The translations under genes were made by a program, and so were the position numbers. From contig NZ_RYEV01000010.1 in NCBI RefSeq assembly GCF_004138485.1, positions 1 through 64,000 of the forward strand: DNA of 64,000 bases. The letters are read 5' to 3'. This DNA comes from Peristeroidobacter soli. Its GTDB lineage: Bacteria; Pseudomonadota; Gammaproteobacteria; Steroidobacterales; Steroidobacteraceae. Shown here piece by piece: positions 34,811 to 42,183 of this stretch. Under the pieces are notes generated by a model. The model did not search any database. It was not told where the DNA came from and saw only the letters and a program-made list of their open reading frames with translations. Each line of letters opens with the position of its first letter. Position 1 is the stretch's first letter.

Positions 34811-35491
34811 ATGATCCGGCGCCTTACGCATAGCGGTAGAGCTCTCATTATCCACACTCGCCCCTCGCTTGGCCTGAAGCAGCGACACGGCGGCTTCACG
34901 CTGCTGGAGCTGCTGGTCGTGCTGGTGATCATCGGCGTGATGGTGGCGATGGCGGCGCTGTCCTTCGGCGTGCTCGGCCGCGACCGTCAGACCGAGGAGG
35001 AATCGCGACGCTTCTGGACGGTACTGAAGCAGGCGCGTGAAGAGGCCGAGCTGCAGGTCGAGGACATCGGCATCTTCATGTCCACCGGCGCCTACGAATA
35101 TATGCGCTTCGATTCCCGCAAGAACGAATGGCAGCCGATCGAGGGCGATGAGTTGTTCATGCAGCGGGAGTTGCCCGCAGGCCTGCGCTTCCGGCTGCGG
35201 CTGGAAGCGCGCGAAGTGGTGCTCAAGCCGTCGCTGCCCAATCGCGGCGACAAAGATGAGAACAAGCGCAATCCGCCGCACGTGATGGTGCTCTCGAGCG
35301 GCGATGTCAGCCCGTTCGAATTGGAGATCGAGCGCGAAAACCAGCCGGCGCAGTGGCGCGTGACCGCGCTCGCCGACAACGATCTGCGCGTCGAAGTGCG
35401 CGATGAGCGCGATCAATGGGGGCCGCTGTTGCAGACCCGGCCGCCTAAAGATGACAAGAAACAGCCCACACGGGTGTCCAGTGCGCGCTGA
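34811..35491 (+). CDS. gspH: Type II secretion minor pseudopilin GspH
   Basis: This 226-residue protein has a prepilin leader KQRHGG followed by FTLLELLVVLVIIGVMVAMAA, with cleavage after the second Gly by the prepilin peptidase. A RQTEEESRRFWTVLKQAREE helix and a beta-rich C-terminal domain follow, as in GspH. The ATG at 34,811 gives a 30-residue leader, which is long; no closer ATG, GTG or TTG is in frame. It forms part of the pseudopilus tip complex with I, J and K. It overlaps gspI by 41 bp. Confidence 0.88.
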   Translation: MIRRLTHSGRALIIHTRPSLGLKQRHGGFTLLELLVVLVIIGVMVAMAALSFGVLGRDRQTEEESRRFWTVLKQAREEAELQVEDIGIFMSTGAYEYMRFDSRKNEWQPIEGDELFMQRELPAGLRFRLRLEAREVVLKPSLPNRGDKDENKRNPPHVMVLSSGDVSPFELEIERENQPAQWRVTALADNDLRVEVRDERDQWGPLLQTRPPKDDKKQPTRVSSAR

Positions 35492-36047
35492 CATCCGCAG
35501 ACTCACCGCCGGCTTCACGCTGATCGAAGTGCTGGTGGCGCTGATCGTGGTCGGCCTCGGCATGCTCGCAGTCATTCAGACCGTGAGTCAGACCGCGAAC
35601 AACACCGCCTACATTCGGGACAAGACCATCGCGCACTGGATCGCGATGAATCAGCTCACGCAGGTGCGCCTGCAGCCCAACGCGCCCGCCATCGATAAAA
35701 CGTCCGATGAAGTGAAGATGGCCGGCCGCGAATGGCGCTGGACCATGGAAGTGAAACAGACGCCGGTCGAGTCGATCCGCCGCATCGAAGTGAACGTGCG
35801 TCCCTCCGATGCGCCGGAGAAGAGCTCGATGGCTTACATCACCGGGTTTTATGGCACGGCCGTGGCGCCCGCCGGCATGACCCAGGTGTCCTGGCGTGGA
35901 AACAAACAGCCCGGGGGCGGTGGCCGTCAGGGCGAGCGCCGCCGGGATTCGGAGACCGAGCCGCCACCTCAGCAGACGCCGCTCGAGCCCGGTGAGCCGG
36001 TGCCCTCGGATCCGGAGCCGCCGCAGACGGAGGATCCGTCCTCATGA
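35451..36047 (+). CDS. gspI: Type II secretion minor pseudopilin GspI
   Basis: This 198-residue protein has prepilin motif LTAG followed by FTLIEVLVALIVVGLGMLAV. The conserved IRDKTIAHWIAMNQLTQVRL block and REWRWTMEVKQTPVESIRRI are typical of GspI. The C-terminal 45 residues are Pro/Glu-rich (TEPPPQQTPLEPGEPVPSDP), an extension beyond the usual length of about 125. The start is inside gspH and the end overlaps gspJ by 4 bp. Confidence 0.9.
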   Translation: MTRNSPHGCPVRADIRRLTAGFTLIEVLVALIVVGLGMLAVIQTVSQTANNTAYIRDKTIAHWIAMNQLTQVRLQPNAPAIDKTSDEVKMAGREWRWTMEVKQTPVESIRRIEVNVRPSDAPEKSSMAYITGFYGTAVAPAGMTQVSWRGNKQPGGGGRQGERRRDSETEPPPQQTPLEPGEPVPSDPEPPQTEDPSS

Positions 36048-36715
36048 ACAAAGTGAGCGCGCCCCCGCGCGGTTTCATGACCGGTGGCCGCATGGCACGA
36101 GGAAGCGGTCGAGAGTCCGGCTTTACGCTCGTCGAAATCATGGTGGCGATCTTCATCTTCGCCATCGTCAGCGCCATCGCCATGGGCGGCTACAACGAGC
36201 TGGTCAAGCAAAGCGACATCGTCGATGCGGGCGCCGCGCGCACGCGAGCCATTCAATCGACCATGCAACGCCTGAACCTGGATTTCACGTCGCTCGAGCC
36301 GCGCCCGGTGCGCCAGCCCCTGGGCGACGGTCTCGTGCCCGCGCTGCGTGCCGATGAGAAGAGCGCCGATGCGATCGTCGAGTTCACCCATTCGGGCTGG
36401 AGCAATCCGGCCGGCGTGCCCCGCTCCACTCTGCAACGCGTGGCGTATCGGATCGAGGAGAAAAAACTCATCCGCGAGTATTGGCTGGCTCTGGATCGCA
36501 CCATGACCAGCGAGCCGGAGAGCGCGGTGATGCTCGATGGCGTCAAGACGGTGAAGTTCCGCTTCATGGACGCCAATCGCAGCTGGCACGATCAGTGGCC
36601 GCCCCTGGGCTACTCGCCGCAGGATGCACCGTGGCTGCGCCCGATCGCGGTCGAGGTCACGCTCGACCTCGAAGACTGGGGTGAGCTGAAGCGCCTGATG
36701 GAGGTGTCCGGATGA
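36044..36715 (+). CDS. gspJ: Type II secretion minor pseudopilin GspJ
   Basis: This 223-residue protein has prepilin motif GRESG followed by FTLVEIMVAIFIFAIVSAIA. Then come RTRAIQSTMQRLNLDFTSLE and the WSNPAGVPRSTLQRVAYRIE block typical of GspJ, with later FRFMDANRSWHDQWPP. It is translationally coupled on both sides by 4-bp overlaps. Confidence 0.92.
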   Translation: MNKVSAPPRGFMTGGRMARGSGRESGFTLVEIMVAIFIFAIVSAIAMGGYNELVKQSDIVDAGAARTRAIQSTMQRLNLDFTSLEPRPVRQPLGDGLVPALRADEKSADAIVEFTHSGWSNPAGVPRSTLQRVAYRIEEKKLIREYWLALDRTMTSEPESAVMLDGVKTVKFRFMDANRSWHDQWPPLGYSPQDAPWLRPIAVEVTLDLEDWGELKRLMEVSG

Positions 36716-37671
36716 AACGCCGGCAACGCGGTGTCGCGCTCATCATGGCGGTGCTCATCGTGGCACTCGCCACCATGCTGGCCGCGGAAGTCGGCTTCCG
36801 TGGCTATCTGGACCAGCGCCGCACGGTCAACACGTTCTCGCTCGATCAGGCATTCGAGATCGCGATGGGCGGCGAAGCCTGGGCCTCGGACGCGCTGCGC
36901 CGGGACAAGATGCAAGGGGGCAACAAGACCGACGACTTCACCGAAGAGTGGGCCACGCCGATTCCGCCGATTCCTCTGGAAGACGTGGGCGGTGAGTTCG
37001 AAGGCCAGCTCGAGGACCTGCAGGGCCGCTTCAACTTGAACGATCTGGTGACATTCGATGAGTCGGGCCAGAGCACCATCAATCAGCAGGCGGTCGAGCG
37101 CTTCCAGCGCTTGCTGACGCTGCTCGAGATCGAGCCGAAGTGGGCCGGCTACATCGCCGACTGGATCGACTCGGACAACAATCCCGGTTTTCCCGATGGC
37201 GCCGAGGATCCGGTGTACACGAATCTTTCGCCGCCCTACCGCACCGCCAATATGGCGATCACCCGCGCCAGCGAGCTGCTGGCCTTGCCGGAATTCGGCG
37301 CCGAGCGCTATCGCAAGCTCGCACCGTTCGTCACGGCTTTGCCGCCGGGCACACACGTCAATCTGTGTACCGCCGCGCCGGAGTTGCTCGATGCAATGAT
37401 TGGCGACAACCGGGAGTTCACGCTCGGGCGCGAGACCGGCAAGCAGACGCGCGCGCAACGGTGTTTCCCGAGCCAGAGCGAGTTCGAAGCGAGCCTCACG
37501 CCGGATCGCAAGCAGGAACTGGAAAACATGCTCGGTGAATCCAGCGACTACTTTCTGGCCACGATCTGGGTCACCCTTGGCACTCAAAGGTTCACCCTGT
37601 ACAGTTTGTTGTATCGAAGCGGCGGCGCCAACCAGGTCCGTCCCATCCTAAGAAGCTACGGAACGCTCTGA
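36712..37671 (+). CDS. gspK: Type II secretion pseudopilin GspK
   Basis: This 319-residue protein is the large tip pseudopilin, which caps the pseudopilus. Its leader is KRRQRG followed by VALIMAVLIVALATMLAAEV. Conserved blocks are DLQGRFNLNDLV, IADWIDSDNNP and FVTALPPGTHVNLCTAAPEL. Family members bind calcium through the acidic central region. It overlaps gspL by one base (TGATG). Confidence 0.93.
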   Translation: MKRRQRGVALIMAVLIVALATMLAAEVGFRGYLDQRRTVNTFSLDQAFEIAMGGEAWASDALRRDKMQGGNKTDDFTEEWATPIPPIPLEDVGGEFEGQLEDLQGRFNLNDLVTFDESGQSTINQQAVERFQRLLTLLEIEPKWAGYIADWIDSDNNPGFPDGAEDPVYTNLSPPYRTANMAITRASELLALPEFGAERYRKLAPFVTALPPGTHVNLCTAAPELLDAMIGDNREFTLGRETGKQTRAQRCFPSQSEFEASLTPDRKQELENMLGESSDYFLATIWVTLGTQRFTLYSLLYRSGGANQVRPILRSYGTL

Positions 37672-38942
37672 TGCCGGAAAACCTAGTTGTCCGCTTGCAT
37701 CCCGTCGCGGCCGCCTCCCAGGGCGAGTCGCAGACGGCACCCCCACAGGCCGAATGGTTGCTCATCGACGGCACCGGCGCCCGCCGAGGCAATGTCTCGT
37801 GGGGCTCGCTCAACGATGCCGCCGAACAGTCACGCACCCACAAGACCATCGTGCTGGTGCCGGGCACCGATGTGCTGCTCGCCGAGCCGGTTCTGCCGGT
37901 GAAGAGTAGCGGCGCGAAGCTCGCCCAGGTCGTGCCCTTCGCTCTCGAAGAACACCTCGCGGTTGACGTCGAAGACATGCACTTCGCGGTCGGCAAGCGC
38001 GGTTCCGCCCCTGGCACACCAGTCGCCGCCGTCGCGCGTGCTCGCATGGATGAGTGGGTCGATCTGCTCAAAGCGGTGGGCCTGTCCACCGACACGATCT
38101 ACGCCGAGACCAGCGTGCTGCCGACGGTGACGGGCGCGGTCGCCGTGCTCATCGATGGCAAGCGCTTGTATGTGCGTCGTGAGAATCAGCCCGGCACGGT
38201 CATCGAGGTCGAGCCGCTGATCGAAGCGTTGCAGATGGCGCTCGCAAGCGGCGAGGAATCCCGCGAGCACGTGACCATCTTCGTCTCCGAAGAAGATTAC
38301 GAGCGCGAGCGCGAATTGCTCGAAGGCCTGCGCGAGTTCACCGCGAGCCTGCAGTTGAAGCTGCTGCCGGATGGTCCGTTGCCGCTGCTCGCGAGCAACA
38401 TCTTGAAGAGCGGTGCCGTGAACCTGCTGCAGGGGCCCTACGCCGCCAAGACCAAGCTGAATGTTTCTTTTGCGCCGTGGCGCTATGCCGCGATTCTCGC
38501 CGCCGTGTTCGTCGCTGCGCACGTCGGCGTGAAGAGCTGGCAGTACTTCCATTACAAGAAGGTCGAAAGCACGCTCGATGCGCAGATCGCGGAAGTCTTC
38601 CAGCAATCGTTACCGGGTGCCCCGGTGCCCGATCCGCTGGAAGCACGTCGTCAGGTCGAGCAGATTCTGGGGCAATTGCGCGGCACCGGCCCGACCAGCG
38701 GCATGCTCACGACGCTCGCAATGTTGAGCGAGGCCATGGCGCAGGCCCCCAATACGAATATCGAAGCGCTCTCCTATCGAAACAATGTCACGGATCTGCG
38801 CGTGCTCACGCCGTCGGTCGACACGCTCGACAAAATCCGGCAAGTGGCCGGTGAGCGCGGCGTGACCGCCGAGATCCAATCCACCAATCCGCGCGACCAG
38901 AAAGTCGAGGGTCGGCTGCAGTTCAAGAAGGCAGGCGCGTGA
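37671..38942 (+). CDS. gspL: Type II secretion inner-membrane platform protein GspL
   Basis: This 423-residue protein has an actin-like cytoplasmic domain (about residues 1-250), one transmembrane helix at about 268-285 (WRYAAILAAVFVAAHVG) and a ferredoxin-like periplasmic domain. KSSGAKLAQVVPFALEEHLA is the conserved segment of the cytoplasmic domain. GspL docks the GspE ATPase to the platform and pairs with GspM, encoded next with an overlapping start. Confidence 0.92.
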   Translation: MPENLVVRLHPVAAASQGESQTAPPQAEWLLIDGTGARRGNVSWGSLNDAAEQSRTHKTIVLVPGTDVLLAEPVLPVKSSGAKLAQVVPFALEEHLAVDVEDMHFAVGKRGSAPGTPVAAVARARMDEWVDLLKAVGLSTDTIYAETSVLPTVTGAVAVLIDGKRLYVRRENQPGTVIEVEPLIEALQMALASGEESREHVTIFVSEEDYERERELLEGLREFTASLQLKLLPDGPLPLLASNILKSGAVNLLQGPYAAKTKLNVSFAPWRYAAILAAVFVAAHVGVKSWQYFHYKKVESTLDAQIAEVFQQSLPGAPVPDPLEARRQVEQILGQLRGTGPTSGMLTTLAMLSEAMAQAPNTNIEALSYRNNVTDLRVLTPSVDTLDKIRQVAGERGVTAEIQSTNPRDQKVEGRLQFKKAGA

Positions 38943-39439
38943 TGCAACCGCTCAAAGATAAATTCAATGCGCTGCAGCCTCGTGAGCGCATCATCGTCAT
39001 CGGCGGCGCCATTCTGGTGCTCGTCGTCGCGGTATACGTGCTCGCGCTCTCGCCGCTCTATGCCGCGGTGGACAAGCAGGCCAAGCGCGTCGCGCAGAAG
39101 GAAGGCGATCTCGCCTGGATGCGCAGCGTGGCCGGCGAAGTCGCCGTGCTGAGTGCAAACGCGCCGAGCCATCCGGGCCCGAGCAACGAATCCATGGTCG
39201 TGCTGATCGATCGCGCCGCGCGCGAGTGCGGCCTGGGCTCCTCTCTCACCGGCCAGACGCCGAATGGCGAACGCGGCATCCGCGTGCGTTTGGAAGCGGC
39301 CGAGTTCGACAAGCTGATGGTGTGTCTGGGCACGCTTCAGCAGGTGCATTCCGTGGACGTGGAATCCGCCACCATCGATCGCACTGGCAAGCCTGGTCTC
39401 GTGAATGCCAACTTGGTCCTGACCCGCGTCGGCGCATAA
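38942..39439 (+). CDS. gspM: Type II secretion protein GspM
   Basis: This 165-residue inner-membrane protein has a short cytoplasmic N-terminus (KFNALQPRERIIV), one helix (IGGAILVLVVAVYVLALSPL) and a coiled-coil plus ferredoxin-like periplasmic domain. The start is ATG 38,942, or the in-frame GTG one codon earlier that overlaps the gspL stop. GspM stabilises GspL. Confidence 0.9.
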   Translation: MQPLKDKFNALQPRERIIVIGGAILVLVVAVYVLALSPLYAAVDKQAKRVAQKEGDLAWMRSVAGEVAVLSANAPSHPGPSNESMVVLIDRAARECGLGSSLTGQTPNGERGIRVRLEAAEFDKLMVCLGTLQQVHSVDVESATIDRTGKPGLVNANLVLTRVGA

Positions 39440-39446
39440 CAACTCT

Positions 39447-40196
39447 ATGAAGCGACTCTGGCCGTTGGTTGTGCTCGGCGTGGGCGCATTCATCCTGTTC
39501 GCCGTGGTCACGTTTCCCGCCAGCATCGTGATGGGCTGGCTGGGCTCCTCGGGCGTTCAAGCCGGCGGCGTGTCCGGCACGATCTGGAACGGTCGCGCGC
39601 AGGTGTTACAGGTCCAGGGCGCCAACATCGGCAGTGTCGAATGGAAGCTGCATGCCCTGCCCTTGCTCACGCTGCACGCGAATGCGGACGTGAAGGTGAC
39701 ACGCATCGATGGCTTCGCGCAGACCCAGCTCAGCGTGGGACCGACCGGCACCCTCAGTTTGAAATCGCTCGCGGCCTCGCTGCCCTTGAGCGCCTTGCCA
39801 CCGAGCGCGCTTCCCGGCGGCTGGGCCGGCACCCTCAATGCGCGCTTCGCTCAACTCACCTTGGACAACGGCTGGCCGACCCAGGTGGATGGCACTCTGG
39901 AAGTGCTCGATTTGAACGGCCCCGCTCGCAAGCCCGCGAAGGCCGGCAGCTACCGAATCCTGTTCGATCCCGCCGCGTCCAGCGCCGAGGCGTTGAAGGG
40001 TGCGATCTCAGATGCCGGCGATGGTCCGCTGCAAGTCAACGGTACGATTCAACTGAAGCCCGATCGCAGCTACGCCGTCTCCGCACGCATCGCCGCCCGC
40101 CCCGATGCACCTCGCAATCTGGTGCAGGCGCTGGAGTTCTTGGGGCCTCCGGATGCGGAAGGGCGCCGCGAGTTCAATACTGAAGGCACGCTCTGA
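39447..40196 (+). CDS. gspN: Type II secretion protein GspN
   Basis: This 249-residue protein has an N-terminal membrane anchor (LWPLVVLGVGAFILFAVVTF), then a beta-rich periplasmic domain with GVSGTIWNGRAQVLQVQG and VEWKLHALPLL, typical of GspN. It is last in gspHIJKLMN. The core genes for the secretin, ATPase, GspF and major pseudopilin are not in the window, so the system is split. The IS element follows 100 bp downstream. Confidence 0.88.
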   Translation: MKRLWPLVVLGVGAFILFAVVTFPASIVMGWLGSSGVQAGGVSGTIWNGRAQVLQVQGANIGSVEWKLHALPLLTLHANADVKVTRIDGFAQTQLSVGPTGTLSLKSLAASLPLSALPPSALPGGWAGTLNARFAQLTLDNGWPTQVDGTLEVLDLNGPARKPAKAGSYRILFDPAASSAEALKGAISDAGDGPLQVNGTIQLKPDRSYAVSARIAARPDAPRNLVQALEFLGPPDAEGRREFNTEGTL

Positions 40197-40290
40197 GCTT
40201 GGCTCAAGCGGCTAGCTCCATTTGCCGCCGGCAACCTTCGCAGGCTCGAGCTTCGACGCGCTCGGCTCCAGGGTTTCGTCCGGGTAGTCG

Positions 40291-40295
40291 ACGAT
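40291..40295. repeat. Left target-site duplication of the IS (ACGAT)
   Basis: ACGAT directly precedes the left inverted repeat and is repeated exactly at 41,608-41,612 after the right one. Five bases is a normal duplication length for IS2-group elements. Confidence 0.9.
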
Positions 40296-40322
40296 TGGAG
40301 CAGCCCCCATTTCGACCGGACA
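40296..40322. repeat. Left terminal inverted repeat of the IS
   Basis: This 27-bp repeat reads TGGAGCAGCCCCC at its outer end and GACCGGACA at its inner end. It matches the right repeat at 41,582-41,607 except at a few positions and one extra base. Confidence 0.88.
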
Positions 40323-40341
40323 TAGTTGCGTAACTTAGGAG

Positions 40342-40357
40342 CTAGGCTTAAGCCTAG
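40342..40357. repeat. 16-bp perfect palindrome upstream of orfA
   Basis: CTAGGCTTAAGCCTAG is fully self-complementary and lies 10 bp before the orfA ATG, inside the IS. It could limit orfA translation in read-through transcripts or bind OrfA, the repressor-like HTH protein of IS2-group elements. Either role is inference. Confidence 0.45.
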
Positions 40358-40367
40358 TCATACGCCT

Positions 40368-40757
40368 ATGTCTTACGGTAGTGATCGTGTTGAAGTGTTG
40401 AGCGGCGTTCAACGCCGCCGTCGGTATTCGGTCGATCAGAAGATGGCCGTGTTGCAGGAAGCAGCGCAGCCGGGCATGTCGATTTCCTATGTGGCCCGCC
40501 GTCATGGTATTGCTCCCAGTCTGATCTTCAACTGGAGGCGGCGGATGAGCGAGGGTGGCAAGGAGGCGGTGCGCGCCGACGATGAAGTCGTCGCCAAGGC
40601 CGAGGTGTTGGCCCTACAGAAGCAGATCCGCGAGCTGCAGCGAGTACTGGGCAAGAAGACCTTGGAGAACGAGATTTTGCGTGAGGCGGTGAAGATCGCC
40701 CACGAAAAAAAACTCATCTCGCGGCTGCCGTCGTTACCCGAGGACGATACGCCGTGA
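40368..40757 (+). CDS. IS3-family transposase OrfA
   Basis: This 129-residue protein has a helix-turn-helix (KMAVLQEAAQPGMSISYVAR then RHGIAPSLIFNWRRR) and a leucine-zipper-like coiled coil (AEVLALQKQIRELQRVLGKK). These are the DNA-binding and dimerisation parts of IS3 OrfA. The ATG at 40,368 is preferred to an in-frame TTG at 40,326. An A8 run at 40,705-40,712 near the 3' end is a slippery site for -1 frameshifting into orfB. Confidence 0.92.
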   Translation: MSYGSDRVEVLSGVQRRRRYSVDQKMAVLQEAAQPGMSISYVARRHGIAPSLIFNWRRRMSEGGKEAVRADDEVVAKAEVLALQKQIRELQRVLGKKTLENEILREAVKIAHEKKLISRLPSLPEDDTP

Positions 40758-41593
40758 GGCGCGTTGCTCAGGTCTTGGGCGTGTCTCGATCGCAGCTTAG
40801 CCAGCGCCTGAAGGAGCCTGGCAAGTCACGCTCGAGCTACCGCAAGCCCGAGGATGAGGACCTGCTGGTTGAGGTGCGAGCCTTGGTCGACGAGCGACCG
40901 ACTTACGGCTATCGGCGCATCACGGCATTGCTGAATCGGGCACGTAGAAAAGCCGGAGTCGGCAAGGTCAATCACAAGCGGGTCTATCGGCTGATGTCAC
41001 GGCACGGACTGCTACTTCAGCGATATACGGGGCGGCCACCAGATCGTGCTCATGAAGGCATCATTCGCACGATCCATCCGAATGCCCGGTGGACCTCCGA
41101 TGGCTTCCAGATCCCTTGTTCGGATCAGGCCGTGCACGTGGCGTTCTGCCTGGACACCTGCGATCGCGAGGTGATCAGCTGGTGCGCCGGCACTAGCGCC
41201 ATCAGTGGCCAGATGATCCGAGATCTGATGCTCCAAAGCGTGGAGCGGCGCTTCAAGGCGACAGCGACGCCTCATCCGGTCCAATGGCTATCGGACAATG
41301 GCAGCTGCTACCGAGCGCACGAAACCATCGAGTTCGCCACACTGTTGGGCCTGGTGCCGTGCTTCACGCCGCCACGTAGCCCGCAGTCGAATGGAATGGC
41401 CGAGGCGTTCGTGAAAACGTTCAAGCGTGACTACGTTCGCGTGAGCGAGACTACGACCGCGAAGTCAGTGCTATCGCAAATCGCGGGATGGTTCGAAGAT
41501 TACAACGAGAACCATCCCCATCGGGGACTGCGGATGAAGTCACCTCGTGAGTTCATCCGCGGTTATCATCAATCCGCAGCCTGTCCGGTCTGA
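40754..41593 (+). CDS. IS3-family transposase OrfB (DDE integrase domain)
   Basis: This 279-residue frame lies in the -1 frame relative to orfA and is open back to the A8 slippery tract, so the real transposase is probably an OrfAB fusion; the GTG at 40,754 is only the first start-like codon. It has HTH_21-type ERPTYGYRRITALLNRARRK and a retroviral integrase (rve) core: first Asp in ARWTSDGFQIPC, second in WLSDNGSCYRAHE, and Glu in SPQSNGMAEAFVKTFKRDYV. It ends inside the right inverted repeat, as is usual. Confidence 0.93.
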   Translation: MRRVAQVLGVSRSQLSQRLKEPGKSRSSYRKPEDEDLLVEVRALVDERPTYGYRRITALLNRARRKAGVGKVNHKRVYRLMSRHGLLLQRYTGRPPDRAHEGIIRTIHPNARWTSDGFQIPCSDQAVHVAFCLDTCDREVISWCAGTSAISGQMIRDLMLQSVERRFKATATPHPVQWLSDNGSCYRAHETIEFATLLGLVPCFTPPRSPQSNGMAEAFVKTFKRDYVRVSETTTAKSVLSQIAGWFEDYNENHPHRGLRMKSPREFIRGYHQSAACPV

Positions 41594-41607
41594 CGGGGGC
41601 AACTCCA
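41582..41607. repeat. Right terminal inverted repeat of the IS
   Basis: This 26-bp repeat is the complement of TGGAGTTGCCCCC at the outer end and GACCGGACA at the inner end. It contains the orfB stop codon (41,591-41,593). Confidence 0.88.
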
Positions 41608-41612
41608 ACGAT
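41608..41612. repeat. Right target-site duplication of the IS (ACGAT)
   Basis: This is an exact copy of 40,291-40,295 and confirms the outer boundary of the element. Confidence 0.9.
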
Positions 41613-41693
41613 ATCTCGTGCCGGATCAGATGTGAGCTCGCCATCGACTTTCGCGATGCCAGGGAGCGGCACCGTCGCCACGTCCATCGGCGG

Positions 41694-42170
41694 CTACGGC
41701 GAACTATATTTCACACGGTATGCCTTGACCAACCGATGCACCGCCGGAAACGCCTTCGGCGAGCCATCGAGCTGACGTAGCGCAGCGAGTTCATCTGCCG
41801 TCACGGGCGCGACGTAAATCGGACTGAGATACGCCGCCGCTACTGCGACATAGCAGCCAGTCGCAGCCGAGGCAAATACCTCCCGCTCCAAATTTCTCAG
41901 TGCTTCGCTATCTTCACTCGGAAGCAGCACGCAAGCCGATGGAAACCCGGCAGCATACTCGGGCAGCGCGCGAACTTTCGACAACCACTCGTGCCCCAAC
42001 GTCTCCAACAGGAACGCACGATTGAGCCTCGAACGCGAGTCTCCCAGCGACACAAATCTGACCGCGCGCCCGGATTCCGTCATCGCCAGGCCGCTCTCCG
42101 GCCCGTCGTAAAAATCGAATGCCAGGACTCGCACGTAAGCGCTGACTTGGTCCTGAAGCAGTTGACTCAT
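41694..42170 (-). CDS. Candidate immunity protein for the Rhs toxin
   Basis: This 158-residue protein has no signal peptide or membrane segment and is probably cytoplasmic. The ATG at 42,170 has GAGAGTGG upstream and lies 13 bp after the toxin stop. It reads SAYVRVLAFDFYDGPESGLA, LGHEWLSKVRALPEYAAGFP and later VTADELAALRQLDGSPKAFP. I recognise no family. In polymorphic toxin loci the gene immediately after a toxin C-terminus normally encodes its specific inhibitor; the immunity role rests on position, size and solubility alone. Confidence 0.55.
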   Translation of the reverse strand: MSQLLQDQVSAYVRVLAFDFYDGPESGLAMTESGRAVRFVSLGDSRSRLNRAFLLETLGHEWLSKVRALPEYAAGFPSACVLLPSEDSEALRNLEREVFASAATGCYVAVAAAYLSPIYVAPVTADELAALRQLDGSPKAFPAVHRLVKAYRVKYSSP

Positions 42171-42183
42171 GACCACTCTCGAA

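Larger units (their letters stand above)
40296..41607 (+). mobile_element. IS3-family (IS2-group) insertion sequence, complete, 1,312 bp
   Basis: The element starts TGGAG and ends CTCCA. The terminal inverted repeats share TGGAG, GCCCCC and GACCGGACA, with one extra base in the left copy. It carries orfA and orfB in the usual -1 relation, an A8 slippery tract, and a perfect ACGAT target duplication. Nothing in either frame is broken, so it may still be active. The clean duplication indicates a simple, fairly recent insertion. Confidence 0.93.
40212..41687 (-). pseudogene. Short reading frame split by the IS element
   Basis: Removing the IS and one copy of the 5-bp target duplication joins 41,687-41,613 to 40,295-40,212 in one open minus-strand frame of 52 codons. 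It starts MDVATVPLPGIAKVDGELTS, reads on through the junction (DPARD, then IVDYPDET), and ends AKVAGGKWS with stop TAG at 40,214-40,212. The start lies six bases after the stop of the candidate immunity gene and in the same frame as that gene. It is Pro/Asp-rich and of unknown function. It may have been a small gene or the former end of a longer one. Confidence 0.4.
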
